8,537 bases of DNA from Bacillota bacterium (GCA_023458995.1 JAEWVV010000120.1:1-8537), one strand, 5' to 3'; counted from the stretch's first letter, positions 1 to 6,927 are shown. The notes: generated from the sequence alone by a model not told the origin. Numbers and translations are program-made.

Positions 1-524
1 CGTAAGAGAACATATTTATCTTCACGTCCGAGAATTTGTGCTGATGCACCTGCGGAACGTGCGATTTGTCCACCACGACCTGGTGAGAGTTCAATATTAT
101 GAATAATTGTACCAACAGGAATGCTCATAATGGGTAATGCATTACCTGTCTTGATATCAACTTGTTCACCTGAAACAATTTCCATACCTACTTCTAAGCC
201 TTTTGGAGCTAAGATGTATCTCTTTTCACCATCTACATAGTTGATGAGCGCAATGTTAGCACTACGGTTTGGATCGTACTCGATTGTTGCGACTTTACCG
301 ATGATACCATCTTTATTGCGTTTAAAATCAATTACACGATATTTTCTTTTTGCACCGCCACCGATGTGACGAACAGTGATTTTACCTTGGTTGTTACGTC
401 CACCTGTGCGAGAAAATGGCTCAAGTAGTGATTTTTCAGGAGTAGATGTTGTAATTTCTTCGAATGTTAACACACTCATGCCACGACGACCTGGGGTTGT
501 CGGGTTGTATTTTTTAACCGCCAT
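1..524 (-). CDS. rplB: 50S ribosomal protein L2, N-terminal part (3' end outside window)
   Basis: L2 is a core protein of the large ribosomal subunit. It binds 23S rRNA near the peptidyl-transferase centre and helps subunit joining. The reading frame begins [14 protein letters not shown] and continues through [44 protein letters not shown] and [15 protein letters not shown], all L2 hallmarks. About 174 codons are present of the usual 275 or so. The conserved C-terminal part with the essential histidine lies beyond base 1. The ATG at 522-524 follows a GAGGAGG ribosome binding site at 534-540. It is the fifth gene of the S10 operon, 28 bases after rplW. Identity is secure; only the 3' end is missing. 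Confidence 0.98.
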   Translation of the reverse strand, partial: MAVKKYNPTTPGRRGMSVLTFEEITTSTPEKSLLEPFSRTGGRNNQGKITVRHIGGGAKRKYRVIDFKRNKDGIIGKVATIEYDPNRSANIALINYVDGEKRYILAPKGLEVGMEIVSGEQVDIKTGNALPIMSIPVGTIIHNIELSPGRGGQIARSAGASAQILGREDKYVLL

Positions 525-552
525 TTGGTTAAACCTCCTCTAATCTTTCACT

Positions 553-840
553 TTAAATTGTGAAGGCGTCAATCTTTTGACCTTCTGCTAATTTAACAAC
601 TGCTTTTTTATAAGCTGATTTATAGCCCTCATACTTACCCATCTTTTTGTACTTGGGAAGTACGTTAACTGTATTTACTGATAAGACTTTCACGTTGAAG
701 ATTGTCTCAACAGCCTTTTTAATTTCAACCTTGTTCGCATTTGTTGCTACCTTGAAGGTATAGCGATTTTGGCTTTCAATTAATTTTGTTGATTGTTCAG
801 TAATAATTGGAGCTTTGAGAATATCGTAGTATTTAGTCAT
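553..840 (-). CDS. rplW: 50S ribosomal protein L23
   Basis: L23 binds domain III of 23S rRNA at the polypeptide exit tunnel, where it forms the docking site for trigger factor and SRP. The 95-residue product has the usual family length. It shows the N-terminal YDILKAPIITEQST signature, the YTFKVATNANKVEIKKAVE block and the basic GKYEGYKSAYKKAVVKL segment that contacts rRNA. Its ATG (838-840) lies inside the last codons of rplD, so the two genes overlap by 8 bases and are probably translationally coupled. The ribosome binding site AGAGGAGGT (850-857) sits within rplD. The stop is TAA. Fourth gene of the S10 operon, with nothing unusual seen. Confidence 0.97.
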   Translation of the reverse strand: MTKYYDILKAPIITEQSTKLIESQNRYTFKVATNANKVEIKKAVETIFNVKVLSVNTVNVLPKYKKMGKYEGYKSAYKKAVVKLAEGQKIDAFTI

Positions 841-1462
841 TGCCCAATACCTCCTCTAATGCTGCAACCGCATCTTTAGTGATGACTAAATTCTTGCAGT
901 TAAGGATGTCATATACGCTGACATGGTTAACTTGTGAGAATGCTACGGTTGGAATATTTCTTGCAGCAAGTAGCTCGTTATCAGAGAAATCAGTAGCAAC
1001 TACTAAAGTTTTTCCAGATACACCCAAGTTAGTGAGGATCTGTTGGAATAACTTAGTTCTTGGATTTTCAATAGCAAGGCTATCAACAATCTTAAGTTGA
1101 CCGTTAGCTGCATGGAATGATAATGCTGATCTTAAAGCTAATTGACGAACCTTTTGATTCATCTTAACTGCATAGCTTCTTGGGGTTGGTCCGAAGACGA
1201 CACCACCATGACGCCATTGTGGTGAACGTGTTGAACCTTGGCGAGCACGACCTGTACCCTTTTGACGCCATGGTTTTCTACCACCACCAGATACTTCACC
1301 ACGATTTTTAACGTCGTGAGTACCTTGTCTCATTGCTGATCTTTGAGCATTTACAACATCATATAAAGCTTGTTGATGTGGTTCAATACCGAATACATAA
1401 TCTGATAAGGTGAGTTCAGCAACTGCTTGACCTGTTTGATTTAATACATTAAGTTTTGGCAT
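833..1462 (-). CDS. rplD: 50S ribosomal protein L4
   Basis: L4 is a primary 23S rRNA-binding protein whose extended loop lines the exit tunnel. In Escherichia coli it also represses the S10 operon. The 209-residue protein has the normal length. The tunnel loop lies at about residues 45-95, with the markers GEVSGGGRKPWRQKGTGRAR, GSTRSPQWRHGG and VVFGPTPRSY. The globular C-terminal domain follows (LALRSALS, NLGVSGKTLVV, VYDILNCKNLVITKDAV). The ATG (1460-1462) is served by AAGGAGGGT just upstream, and the TAA stop of rplC provides the first bases of that site, so termination and re-initiation are tightly linked. Whether L4 controls this operon through the 5' leader is unknown. Confidence 0.98.
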   Translation of the reverse strand: MPKLNVLNQTGQAVAELTLSDYVFGIEPHQQALYDVVNAQRSAMRQGTHDVKNRGEVSGGGRKPWRQKGTGRARQGSTRSPQWRHGGVVFGPTPRSYAVKMNQKVRQLALRSALSFHAANGQLKIVDSLAIENPRTKLFQQILTNLGVSGKTLVVATDFSDNELLAARNIPTVAFSQVNHVSVYDILNCKNLVITKDAVAALEEVLGND

Positions 1463-1473
1463 GATGACCCTCC

Positions 1474-2112
1474 TTACTTAACACTCTTGATTGCAGACTT
1501 GACGATTACAAGACCCTTATTTGGTCCTGGAACGCTTCCGCTAATCAATAGTAGTTGATTTTCAATATCGACACCTGCAATTTTCAAGTTCTGGATGGTG
1601 ACTGTTTCATGTCCCATATGCCCTGGTAATAATTTACCTTTGAGCTTACCTTTCATGGCACCCATAGAACCTGGACCACGGTGGTATCTAGAGCCGTGGG
1701 TCATTGGACCACGATGGTGTCCATGTCTTGTGATTGAACCTTCAAAACCCTTACCTTTAGAAGTACCAGTGACATCGACTACTTCTCCTACATTGAATAA
1801 ATCTGTCTTAACAAGTTCACCGACCGTCAAATTCACTAATTCGTTTTGCACTTCTTCAAAGCGGATTTCTCTAATGAAGCGCTTAGGTGCTGTATTAGCT
1901 TTTTTCACGTGCCCTTGTTCAGGCTTGTTACTTACTTTGTCCCGTTTCGTTTCAAAACCAACTTGTGTTGCTACATAACCGTCTGTTTCAACAGTCTTTT
2001 GTTGTAGAACCACATTGTCGGCCACGTCAACGACGGTAACTGGAATGAGTGTGCCATTTTCATTGAAAATTTGAGTCATTCCTAGTTTTCTACCTAAGAT
2101 TCCTTTGGCCAT
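1474..2112 (-). CDS. rplC: 50S ribosomal protein L3
   Basis: L3 is an early-assembly protein of the large subunit that reaches towards the peptidyl-transferase centre. The 212-residue sequence starts [16 protein letters not shown], typical of the family. It carries the central extension with [20 protein letters not shown] and [18 protein letters not shown], then [16 protein letters not shown] and the C-terminal [16 protein letters not shown]. The GGxxVTxQN-type signature appears as GHETVTIQN, a mild variation. The ATG at 2110-2112 is preceded by an AAAGAGGTT-type ribosome binding site at about 2118-2126. The gap from the rpsJ stop is 26 bases. Second gene of the operon, complete and ordinary. 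Confidence 0.98.
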   Translation of the reverse strand: MAKGILGRKLGMTQIFNENGTLIPVTVVDVADNVVLQQKTVETDGYVATQVGFETKRDKVSNKPEQGHVKKANTAPKRFIREIRFEEVQNELVNLTVGELVKTDLFNVGEVVDVTGTSKGKGFEGSITRHGHHRGPMTHGSRYHRGPGSMGAMKGKLKGKLLPGHMGHETVTIQNLKIAGVDIENQLLLISGSVPGPNKGLVIVKSAIKSVK

Positions 2113-2138
2113 AATTTAACCTCTTTCTTGTGTTTGTT

Positions 2139-2447
2139 TTATTTTTTAAGAACGATATCAATACCTGATGGAAGATCGATATCCATTAATGCACTAATCG
2201 TTTTAGGATTTGGATCAACGATTTGAATTAATCTCTTGTGCGTTCTACGTTCGAATTGCTCACGTGAATCTTTGTTAACGTGTGGTGAACGTAAGATGGT
2301 GAAGATTTCCTTTTCAGTTGGAAGTGGAATTGGACCTTGTACGGTTGCTCCAGTTCTTAATGCACTTTCCACAATCTTCTTCGCAGCTTGATCGATTAAT
2401 CTGTGATCATATGCCTTTAAACGAATTTTAATTACATCTTTTGCCAT
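2139..2447 (-). CDS. rpsJ: 30S ribosomal protein S10
   Basis: S10 is a small-subunit head protein. In some bacteria it is also the NusE transcription-antitermination factor that pairs with NusB. The 102-residue product starts [19 protein letters not shown] and contains [39 protein letters not shown] and the terminal [12 protein letters not shown], which is a complete S10. An open frame extends 23 codons upstream (to 2516). The ATG at 2445-2447 is preferred because it matches the family start and follows AAGGAG at 2457-2462 with a 9-base gap; the upstream codons lie in the structured leader. It is the first gene of the S10 operon, with a strong promoter at 2582-2610. Confidence 0.98.
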   Translation of the reverse strand: MAKDVIKIRLKAYDHRLIDQAAKKIVESALRTGATVQGPIPLPTEKEIFTILRSPHVNKDSREQFERRTHKRLIQIVDPNPKTISALMDIDLPSGIDIVLKK

Positions 2448-2575
2448 TTTTTTAAGCTCCTTTCGCCTATAATCTTGTATAGACTTGCTCCACAGGAAAA
2501 CCCAACACCTAGACAACGGCTATCCGTGTGTCAGCAACCTCCCATTTCACAGCCTACTCGCATTTACACACGAGC
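2448..2575 (-). promoter_or_regulatory. Structured 5' leader of the S10 operon
   Basis: About 130 bases of untranslated RNA separate the predicted transcription start (about 2575) from rpsJ. Three elements are visible. TCGTGTGT (2566-2573) can pair with ACACACGG (2524-2531), 8 pairs with one G-U. GGCTGT (2549-2554) can pair with ATAGCC (2518-2523), 6 pairs with one G-U. These two helices interleave in order and cannot easily form in full together, because no linker separates their 3' strands. A third hairpin pairs GTCTATA (2478-2484) with TATAGGC (2465-2471) around a 6-base loop and ends directly next to the rpsJ ribosome binding site. No U-tract terminator is visible. Alternative pairing upstream of a ribosomal operon suggests autogenous control, for example by L4, but this is inference and I do not assign a named RNA family. 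Confidence 0.5.
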
Positions 2576-2581
2576 GTTACT

Positions 2582-2610
2582 ATTATATAAGAAAAGCCAA
2601 GCGAATGCAA
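2582..2610 (-). promoter_or_regulatory. Promoter of the S10 operon
   Basis: The minus strand reads TTGCAT (-35, 2605-2610), a 17-base spacer, then a perfect TATAAT (-10, 2582-2587). This is a near-consensus housekeeping sigma promoter, as expected for ribosomal protein genes. Transcription should start near 2575, about 128 bases before rpsJ. It begins only 35 bases after the stop codon of the upstream gene. Confidence 0.85.
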
Positions 2611-2645
2611 CCCCTTTGCGCACTTTACTTAGCTTTTTGTTATTT

Positions 2646-4514
2646 TTATTCATCTTTTGGATCTTTTTCTGTGTTATCTATTTCTTGGTTCTCTTTTTCT
2701 TTTTCTTGCTCTTCCTTTTCCTTCTCTTCCTCTTCTTTTTCCTTTTCTTTTTCCTTTTCCTCTAGTTCTTTTAGCTTTTTAAAGATGTTGTGAGGTCTTG
2801 TTTGTCCGAGTTGGTAGTTGTTCTTCTCTTTGTAATCTCTATAGAATAAGGTTCTTTCGCGATCTTTTTCATAGACACCTGCGTATTTCCCTTTATTTCT
2901 AATGCGCTGTTCAATCTCATCAATAAAGTGATAGGGCGTTTGAATGGGGATCACAAGTTCTCTATATCCAGCGATAAGTAATCTGTGGAAGATACTTGGA
3001 ATTTGCAAGTTGAAGCCTGAGAGGATATGTCTTGTCGCTACTCTTTTGATATTCTTGATTGTATATCTTGTGTACTGCAAATCTGCAAAAATATTATGCT
3101 TGAATAACATTGTTCGTGTAAGTGGGTCTCTTGAAAACATAAAATCTGGTATATAGTTGACTGCTAAGTAGTCAAGATTGATTAAAATACCTTCTGAACC
3201 TCTAAGTGCATCGACTTCAAACATCGCCTGTTCATTTCCACATTCAAAGAGGACATCAACATGGTTTTCAATACCATATCCCTTAAACGCTGTTCGAATA
3301 TGAGATTGAAATGTTTCGTGGTCTATCTGAAACTGAAGATGTGGAACAACGATTGTTACTTTCTTCTTTAGATGTTTCTTGTATACTGTTGCTATTGCTT
3401 TTAAAAGCGGCTCATAATATTCTGGTTCTTCTGCAAACATTTCAATACTCGTTTGTCTGCCATAGGTTTCTTCGATATTTATATATTCATCGAATCCTGG
3501 TAAACGTACGAGCACTTCTTCGCCTTTAAACTTTCTAAAAATATGTCCAATACGTAACCCCCATTCTTCTTCAGTAAGTGCTGTACCTTTAGCTGCAACA
3601 ACGACATCTGTGTAGTATAAGATTGCTCGTTGAAAAATAAATGAGCTAGGTAAGTGTCTTACATCACGATAATTAGTAATCAATGAATGGATTTTATATT
3701 TATTGTCGTCGAAAGGATCCATAATGAAAGATCTCTTTCCTGTATCAATCATCTCTAAATAAGAGGTGATTTCCTTTTCATTTGGATTAAGAGTAATTTT
3801 TTTACTTTCAACATCCATCATGAGTAATGTACCATCTGATAGTGGCTCTTGAGAATGTAAAATGGGAATTTGATAATAAACCGAAAAGTGATTAAATATC
3901 TCTTCTTTGTGGTTCTTGCGATAGATAATTCCTTTTAAGTAATCACTTGGCTGAAAGAAAATCTCTGGCATAAAATGATCTAAAACAAAAATGAAATCTT
4001 CTTTGATCAACCGCTGTAGTCGATCAAGCAGAACACGTCTGACATTTGAAGCAAATCGCAAATTCAAGATACGAGCATACTCAACAACATGATCAATGAC
4101 ATGTTTACTGTATCTATTGAGTTTTTCTCTTTCTCTTTGTAACTGAACTTTTAGTGCAAATTGAAACGCTTCGGTAAACGTCAAACCCTTTTCAAATACA
4201 CATTTCTTTACAAACTCATGAAAGTCGCAAGTATCTACGATGATACTCAAGACACTAGATGGAGGTATGGGTTGAGCTAAATCACTTATATGATCTCTTT
4301 CGAAAAATCGATCAAAATCTTCTTGCATCAGTGATTGTAACTTAAGCAACACATACTTCATTGCTGATTTAGAAAATGTTTTAATATATGACTTCTCGTC
4401 AAAATTAATAACTCTTCCTAGCACCTGTTTCTGAAAAATTAATTGCGTGTTAAGCACATTTGAGTTTGGTCTTTTCTCATGTGCTTCTTTGGTGTGGTAA
4501 CCCTCTAAAAACAT
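2646..4514 (-). CDS. Degenerate PTS Enzyme I-like protein (PEP-utilising fold, catalytic residues lost)
   Basis: Enzyme I normally transfers phosphate from PEP to HPr. I aligned this 622-residue protein by eye to Enzyme I along its length. Residues 45-160 match the helical HPr-binding region (VDTCDFHEFVKKCVFEKGLT). Residues 175-250 match the swivelling phosphohistidine domain (FMPEIFF...LKGIIY, QIPIL, DGTLL...ITLNPNEKEI). Residues 290-540 match the TIM-barrel PEP domain (ALTEEEWG, EEVLVRLPG, RELVIP). The active-site histidine position is Ile206, the substrate arginine of the FLFMDR motif is Lys310, and the catalytic cysteine region is SGFNLQIP. Arg337, Glu424 and Asp448 remain. Catalysis therefore looks lost and a regulatory role is possible (inference). 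A Lys/Glu-rich tail (about 583-610) is extra. GAGGAG at 4520-4525, overlapping the glucokinase stop, supports the ATG at 4512-4514. Confidence 0.68.
   Translation of the reverse strand: MFLEGYHTKEAHEKRPNSNVLNTQLIFQKQVLGRVINFDEKSYIKTFSKSAMKYVLLKLQSLMQEDFDRFFERDHISDLAQPIPPSSVLSIIVDTCDFHEFVKKCVFEKGLTFTEAFQFALKVQLQREREKLNRYSKHVIDHVVEYARILNLRFASNVRRVLLDRLQRLIKEDFIFVLDHFMPEIFFQPSDYLKGIIYRKNHKEEIFNHFSVYYQIPILHSQEPLSDGTLLMMDVESKKITLNPNEKEITSYLEMIDTGKRSFIMDPFDDNKYKIHSLITNYRDVRHLPSSFIFQRAILYYTDVVVAAKGTALTEEEWGLRIGHIFRKFKGEEVLVRLPGFDEYINIEETYGRQTSIEMFAEEPEYYEPLLKAIATVYKKHLKKKVTIVVPHLQFQIDHETFQSHIRTAFKGYGIENHVDVLFECGNEQAMFEVDALRGSEGILINLDYLAVNYIPDFMFSRDPLTRTMLFKHNIFADLQYTRYTIKNIKRVATRHILSGFNLQIPSIFHRLLIAGYRELVIPIQTPYHFIDEIEQRIRNKGKYAGVYEKDRERTLFYRDYKEKNNYQLGQTRPHNIFKKLKELEEKEKEKEKEEEEKEKEEQEKEKENQEIDNTEKDPKDE
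2709..2763. repeat. 55-base pure polypyrimidine/polypurine tract encoding a Lys/Glu-rich tail
   Basis: The plus strand carries only C and T over these 55 bases, and the bordering DNA is also pyrimidine-rich. On the coding (minus) strand it is made of GAA, GAG, AAA and AAG codons and gives alternating Glu and Lys, residues about 584-602 of the Enzyme I-like protein. Repeats of GGAAAA-type hexamers make it prone to replication slippage. It also contains several Shine-Dalgarno-like GAGGA stretches in the mRNA. Confidence 0.85.
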
Positions 4515-4524
4515 GTCATCTCCT

Positions 4525-5457
4525 CTATTTACTTTTCATAGTATATTTGGCCGCGCCAATAATGCCGGCGTCGTTCCCTGTTTTAGCAAGAACAAATGGG
4601 ACATCAATGGTTCCAAATCTTGCATATTCTTGATAATGCTGTTCAATCTTCTCAATCAGAATATTCCCAGCTTTTGCAATGCCTCCACCAATAATAAAGA
4701 TATCTGGATCAAGGCTAACTGCTAATTTACTTGCACTTAGTGCTATATATTCGGCAACTCGGTCTAATACTAATGAACCGATTTGATCATTTTGTTTTGC
4801 TGCATCAAAAACTGCTTTGACCGTAAGGTGTGAAAAATCAATTGAACTATTATATTTTGTAGATAATTCCTTAGCATATGAGAGAATGGCTTTGGTTCCA
4901 CAGATTTGTTCAAGGCACCCTGTTTTCCCACATCCACATATTTCTGTTCCCTCAAAAATAGGCATGTGTCCAATTTCTCCACCGGCTCCTGTACGACCTT
5001 CTACGATTTTACCATCGATGATAATACCGCCGCCAACCCCTGTACCTAATGTATAGAATACAGCGTTTTGTAGAGGAGTATCTAATGAATAGTTTTCTCC
5101 ATATGCGGCTATGTTTGCATCATTTGAAACCACAACTTCAATGTGAGATGGAAGTAAGTTCTTTACACTTTTGACGATATCAAGCTGAATCCAATTTAGA
5201 TTGGGACATTTGACAACGTATCCATTTTTAACAGGACAAGGAACTGCAAAACCAACCCCATGAATATCCTCTAGTGTTAAATGTTGGTGTTCGAGTATCT
5301 CCATCATGACTCTTTTGGATTCAATAAAAATTGACTCCATATGGTTCTCTTTTGGTGTTGGTACTTCACGTTTTTCAATAAGAGAAAAGTTTGAAATAGT
5401 AAATAATCCAACCTTAATATTTGTTCCCCCAACATCAATTCCAAAGGTGTAGTTCAT
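4525..5457 (-). CDS. glcK: ROK-family glucokinase (sugar kinase)
   Basis: Phosphorylates glucose with ATP to glucose-6-phosphate in the cytoplasm. The 310-residue protein has family length (Bacillus GlcK about 320). Visible motifs are the phosphate-binding loop FGIDVGGTNIKVG (residues 5-17), SNDAN with the likely catalytic Asp113, GTGVGGG (138-144), the sugar-contacting EIGH (161-164), the ROK zinc cluster CGCGKTGCLE (174-183, zinc by His164 and three cysteines) and the second ATP element IIGGGI (255-260). A TTG codon 18 bases upstream is in frame, but the ATG at 5455-5457 is chosen because GGAGG (5465-5469) is ideally placed for it. The gene has its own promoter and runs into the Enzyme I-like gene with a 10-base gap. 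Other ROK hexokinase or N-acetylmannosamine kinase activities cannot be excluded. Confidence 0.88.
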   Translation of the reverse strand: MNYTFGIDVGGTNIKVGLFTISNFSLIEKREVPTPKENHMESIFIESKRVMMEILEHQHLTLEDIHGVGFAVPCPVKNGYVVKCPNLNWIQLDIVKSVKNLLPSHIEVVVSNDANIAAYGENYSLDTPLQNAVFYTLGTGVGGGIIIDGKIVEGRTGAGGEIGHMPIFEGTEICGCGKTGCLEQICGTKAILSYAKELSTKYNSSIDFSHLTVKAVFDAAKQNDQIGSLVLDRVAEYIALSASKLAVSLDPDIFIIGGGIAKAGNILIEKIEQHYQEYARFGTIDVPFVLAKTGNDAGIIGAAKYTMKSK

Positions 5458-5480
5458 AGTTTTTCCTCCATACAAATTTG

Positions 5481-5509
5481 ATTATACATTTTACAATTTA
5501 AAAAATAAA
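5481..5509 (-). promoter_or_regulatory. Probable promoter of the glucokinase operon
   Basis: A perfect TATAAT lies at 5481-5486 on the minus strand. With a 17-base spacer the -35 is only TTTATT (5504-5509), in T-rich DNA. Transcription would start about 17 bases before the start codon, giving a short leader that is mostly the ribosome binding site. It lies just after the terminator at 5530-5557, which supports an independent unit. Confidence 0.6.
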
Positions 5510-5529
5510 GTCTAAACAGAAATTTTTCT

Positions 5530-5557
5530 AAAAAAATAGAGCACCTAAGTGCTCTAT
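5530..5557 (-). terminator. Rho-independent terminator after the degV-marR pair
   Basis: A perfect 9-base-pair stem ATAGAGCAC / GTGCTCTAT (5536-5544 with 5549-5557) has a 4-base loop and is followed on the minus strand by seven T (5536 down to 5530, the first shared with the stem). It starts 13 bases after the stop codon of the MarR-type gene. On the plus strand the downstream bases are not a clean T run, so it acts for minus-strand transcription. Confidence 0.92.
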
Positions 5558-5570
5558 GTGATTTTATGGT

Positions 5571-6008
5571 TTAATAACGTTCCTTAAAGTAGGTACTAAT
5601 GTTTTCTAAAGACTTCATCAAGGCTTCATCTTTTTCCAATTCTAGGTCATTAAACATTGAGGAAATCATTTCATCATGAAACTCATCATGAATCTTTAGC
5701 ACATGCATTGCACTATCGGTAAGTTTAAGATAAACCTTACGTCGATCAGATTCATCGCGTTCTCTAATGATGTGTCCTTTACGCACTAAGACATTCACAG
5801 AAGTCGTTAATGTTCCTAGTGTTACTCTAAGTTTGTGAGCGACATTTCCCATTGTTGTAACTTGTACATTTCTTACTGCTTCTAATACATGGACCTCGGT
5901 CATGGACAAGCGAACACCTTTTTGTTTAAGTACTTCTGCTTCAATACTGAGAATATGATTAAAAACATCAACAAGCAGTTCATTGATCAATTCTTTTGGT
6001 GAAACCAT
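5571..6008 (-). CDS. MarR-family transcription regulator, FabT-like
   Basis: A DNA-binding repressor of the winged-helix MarR family, 145 residues from the chosen start. The winged helix spans about residues 32-97, with the recognition helix in VTLGTLTTSVNVLVRKG and the wing in RERDESDRRKVYLKLT, where DRR is the MarR signature. The VT(L)GTLT...N.LVRKG pattern followed by HDEFHDEM resembles FabT, the fatty-acid synthesis repressor of streptococci and lactobacilli; this is recognised by eye. A GTG at 6018-6020 is in frame, but the ATG at 6006-6008 has AAAGGTGG 8 bases upstream, overlapping the degV stop. The gene is in operon with degV/fakB, which fits a lipid role, and a terminator follows directly. 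The effector (acyl-ACP for FabT) is not visible in the sequence. Confidence 0.85.
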   Translation of the reverse strand: MVSPKELINELLVDVFNHILSIEAEVLKQKGVRLSMTEVHVLEAVRNVQVTTMGNVAHKLRVTLGTLTTSVNVLVRKGHIIRERDESDRRKVYLKLTDSAMHVLKIHDEFHDEMISSMFNDLELEKDEALMKSLENISTYFKERY

Positions 6009-6022
6009 ATTAACAACCACCT

Positions 6023-6874
6023 TTATAGTACTATATATCCAACACCTAATGTTCCTGGACCAGCATGTGCTCCAACAACAGGTGTTAAAGGCACTAATTC
6101 TACTGATACATCAGGACGAATAGTTTGAATGTCATTTTTGAGTTCTCTAGCTTTTTCAAGGTTGTTTGTATAGGCAATAAACATAACAACATTTTTTCCG
6201 TCTATGTCATGCTTTACAACTTCAAGAAGTCTTTGTTGGGCTTTGCTTGTGGTGCGGATTTTCTCGAATGGGACTAAACTTCCGTCGCGCTGAACATGCA
6301 ATAAGGGTTTGATTTTGAGTAATGTACCCAAGAATCCACTAGCAGCAGATAGTCGTCCATTTTTCACTAAGAATTTTAACGTGTCAACCAGTACATAGAT
6401 ATATATATTATCTCTTATTTTCTCTAATTTATCAATGATGTCGCGGGTTTTATGACCGCTTTTAATCATTTTAATCGCTTCTATGACAAGAAATGCTTCA
6501 CCGTATGAAACGCTTCTAGAATCGATAACATAGACATTAATCCCCGGCACCATATCTTTTGCAAGTATTGCTCCTTGGTATGTCCCACTTAGTTTTGAAG
6601 AAATGACAATTGCAATAACATCTGTATAACCTTCATCTTTAAGTTCTTCATATACACTCGCGATTTTCCCTGTTGATGTTTGTGATGTAGATACATCGAT
6701 ATCTGGGTTAGCTTGAATTATATCGTAGAATTCTTTTGCTTGAATATCCACGTAATCTTCATATTCCTTACCACCTAAGTTCAGTGTTGAACGGATCATC
6801 TTTACGGGATAATCCAACTTCATGTAATCTACCCCCGAATTTCCGCATACTACTAAACCGATTTTTTCACTCAT
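6023..6874 (-). CDS. DegV family fatty-acid-binding protein (FakB-like)
   Basis: DegV proteins hold a single fatty acid. The characterised members are the FakB subunits that present it to the kinase FakA, giving acyl-phosphate for phospholipid synthesis. The 283-residue length is typical. Visible family motifs are TSQTS (residues 63-67), SSKLSGTYQ (92-100), VIDSRSVSYGEA (116-126), LKFLVKNGRLS (166-176) and AHAGPGTLGVGY (269-280). Arg174 and His270 sit in the motifs that hold the carboxylate in FakB. The N-terminal loop reads GNSGVD rather than the common DSTADL form. GAAGGAG at 6886-6892 precedes the ATG by 11 bases. It is the first gene of a unit with the FabT-like regulator, behind a promoter with palindromes. 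No FakA gene is in the window. The chain-length preference cannot be read. Confidence 0.88.
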   Translation of the reverse strand: MSEKIGLVVCGNSGVDYMKLDYPVKMIRSTLNLGGKEYEDYVDIQAKEFYDIIQANPDIDVSTSQTSTGKIASVYEELKDEGYTDVIAIVISSKLSGTYQGAILAKDMVPGINVYVIDSRSVSYGEAFLVIEAIKMIKSGHKTRDIIDKLEKIRDNIYIYVLVDTLKFLVKNGRLSAASGFLGTLLKIKPLLHVQRDGSLVPFEKIRTTSKAQQRLLEVVKHDIDGKNVVMFIAYTNNLEKARELKNDIQTIRPDVSVELVPLTPVVGAHAGPGTLGVGYIVL

Positions 6875-6889
6875 TATTTTATTTTCTCC

Positions 6890-6917
6890 TTCAAATTATT
6901 TGAACTTCAAAATTTGA
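6890..6917. promoter_or_regulatory. Overlapping TTTGA/TCAAA palindromes, candidate operator
   Basis: Three perfect inverted repeats share arms between the degV promoter and its start codon: TCAAATTTTGA (6907-6917), TTTGAAGTTCAAA (6899-6911) and TTCAAATAATTTGAA (6890-6904). The middle one has the TTTGA-N3-TCAAA form that I recall for FabT-type operators. The last one runs into the ribosome binding site. Placed at about +4 to +31, a bound regulator would block transcription. The most likely binder is the MarR/FabT-like product of the same operon (inference). Confidence 0.55.
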
Positions 6918-6927
6918 TACTATTTTA

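Noticed and set aside
1595..1978. 127-codon plus-strand open frame
   Set aside because: Wholly antisense to rplC, a secure ribosomal protein gene, with no ribosome binding site or recognisable motif.
2518..2573. True H-type pseudoknot in the S10 leader
   Set aside because: The two 3' strands are adjacent with no linker to cross the 8-pair helix, so full simultaneous pairing is sterically unlikely; alternative pairing is the better reading.
2475..2793. Two plus-strand open frames rich in Phe, Leu and Ser that look like a membrane protein
   Set aside because: They are the antisense reading of the S10 leader and the Lys/Glu-coding polypurine tract; the hydrophobic look comes only from pyrimidine-rich codons.
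4770..4982. 70-codon minus-strand frame inside the glucokinase gene
   Set aside because: Out-of-frame shadow of the region coding for the ROK zinc motif and C-terminal domain.
5474..5485. CAAATTTG palindrome at the glucokinase promoter as another copy of the degV operator
   Set aside because: Only an 8-base AT-rich palindrome without the TTTGA-N3-TCAAA spacing, expected by chance in such DNA.
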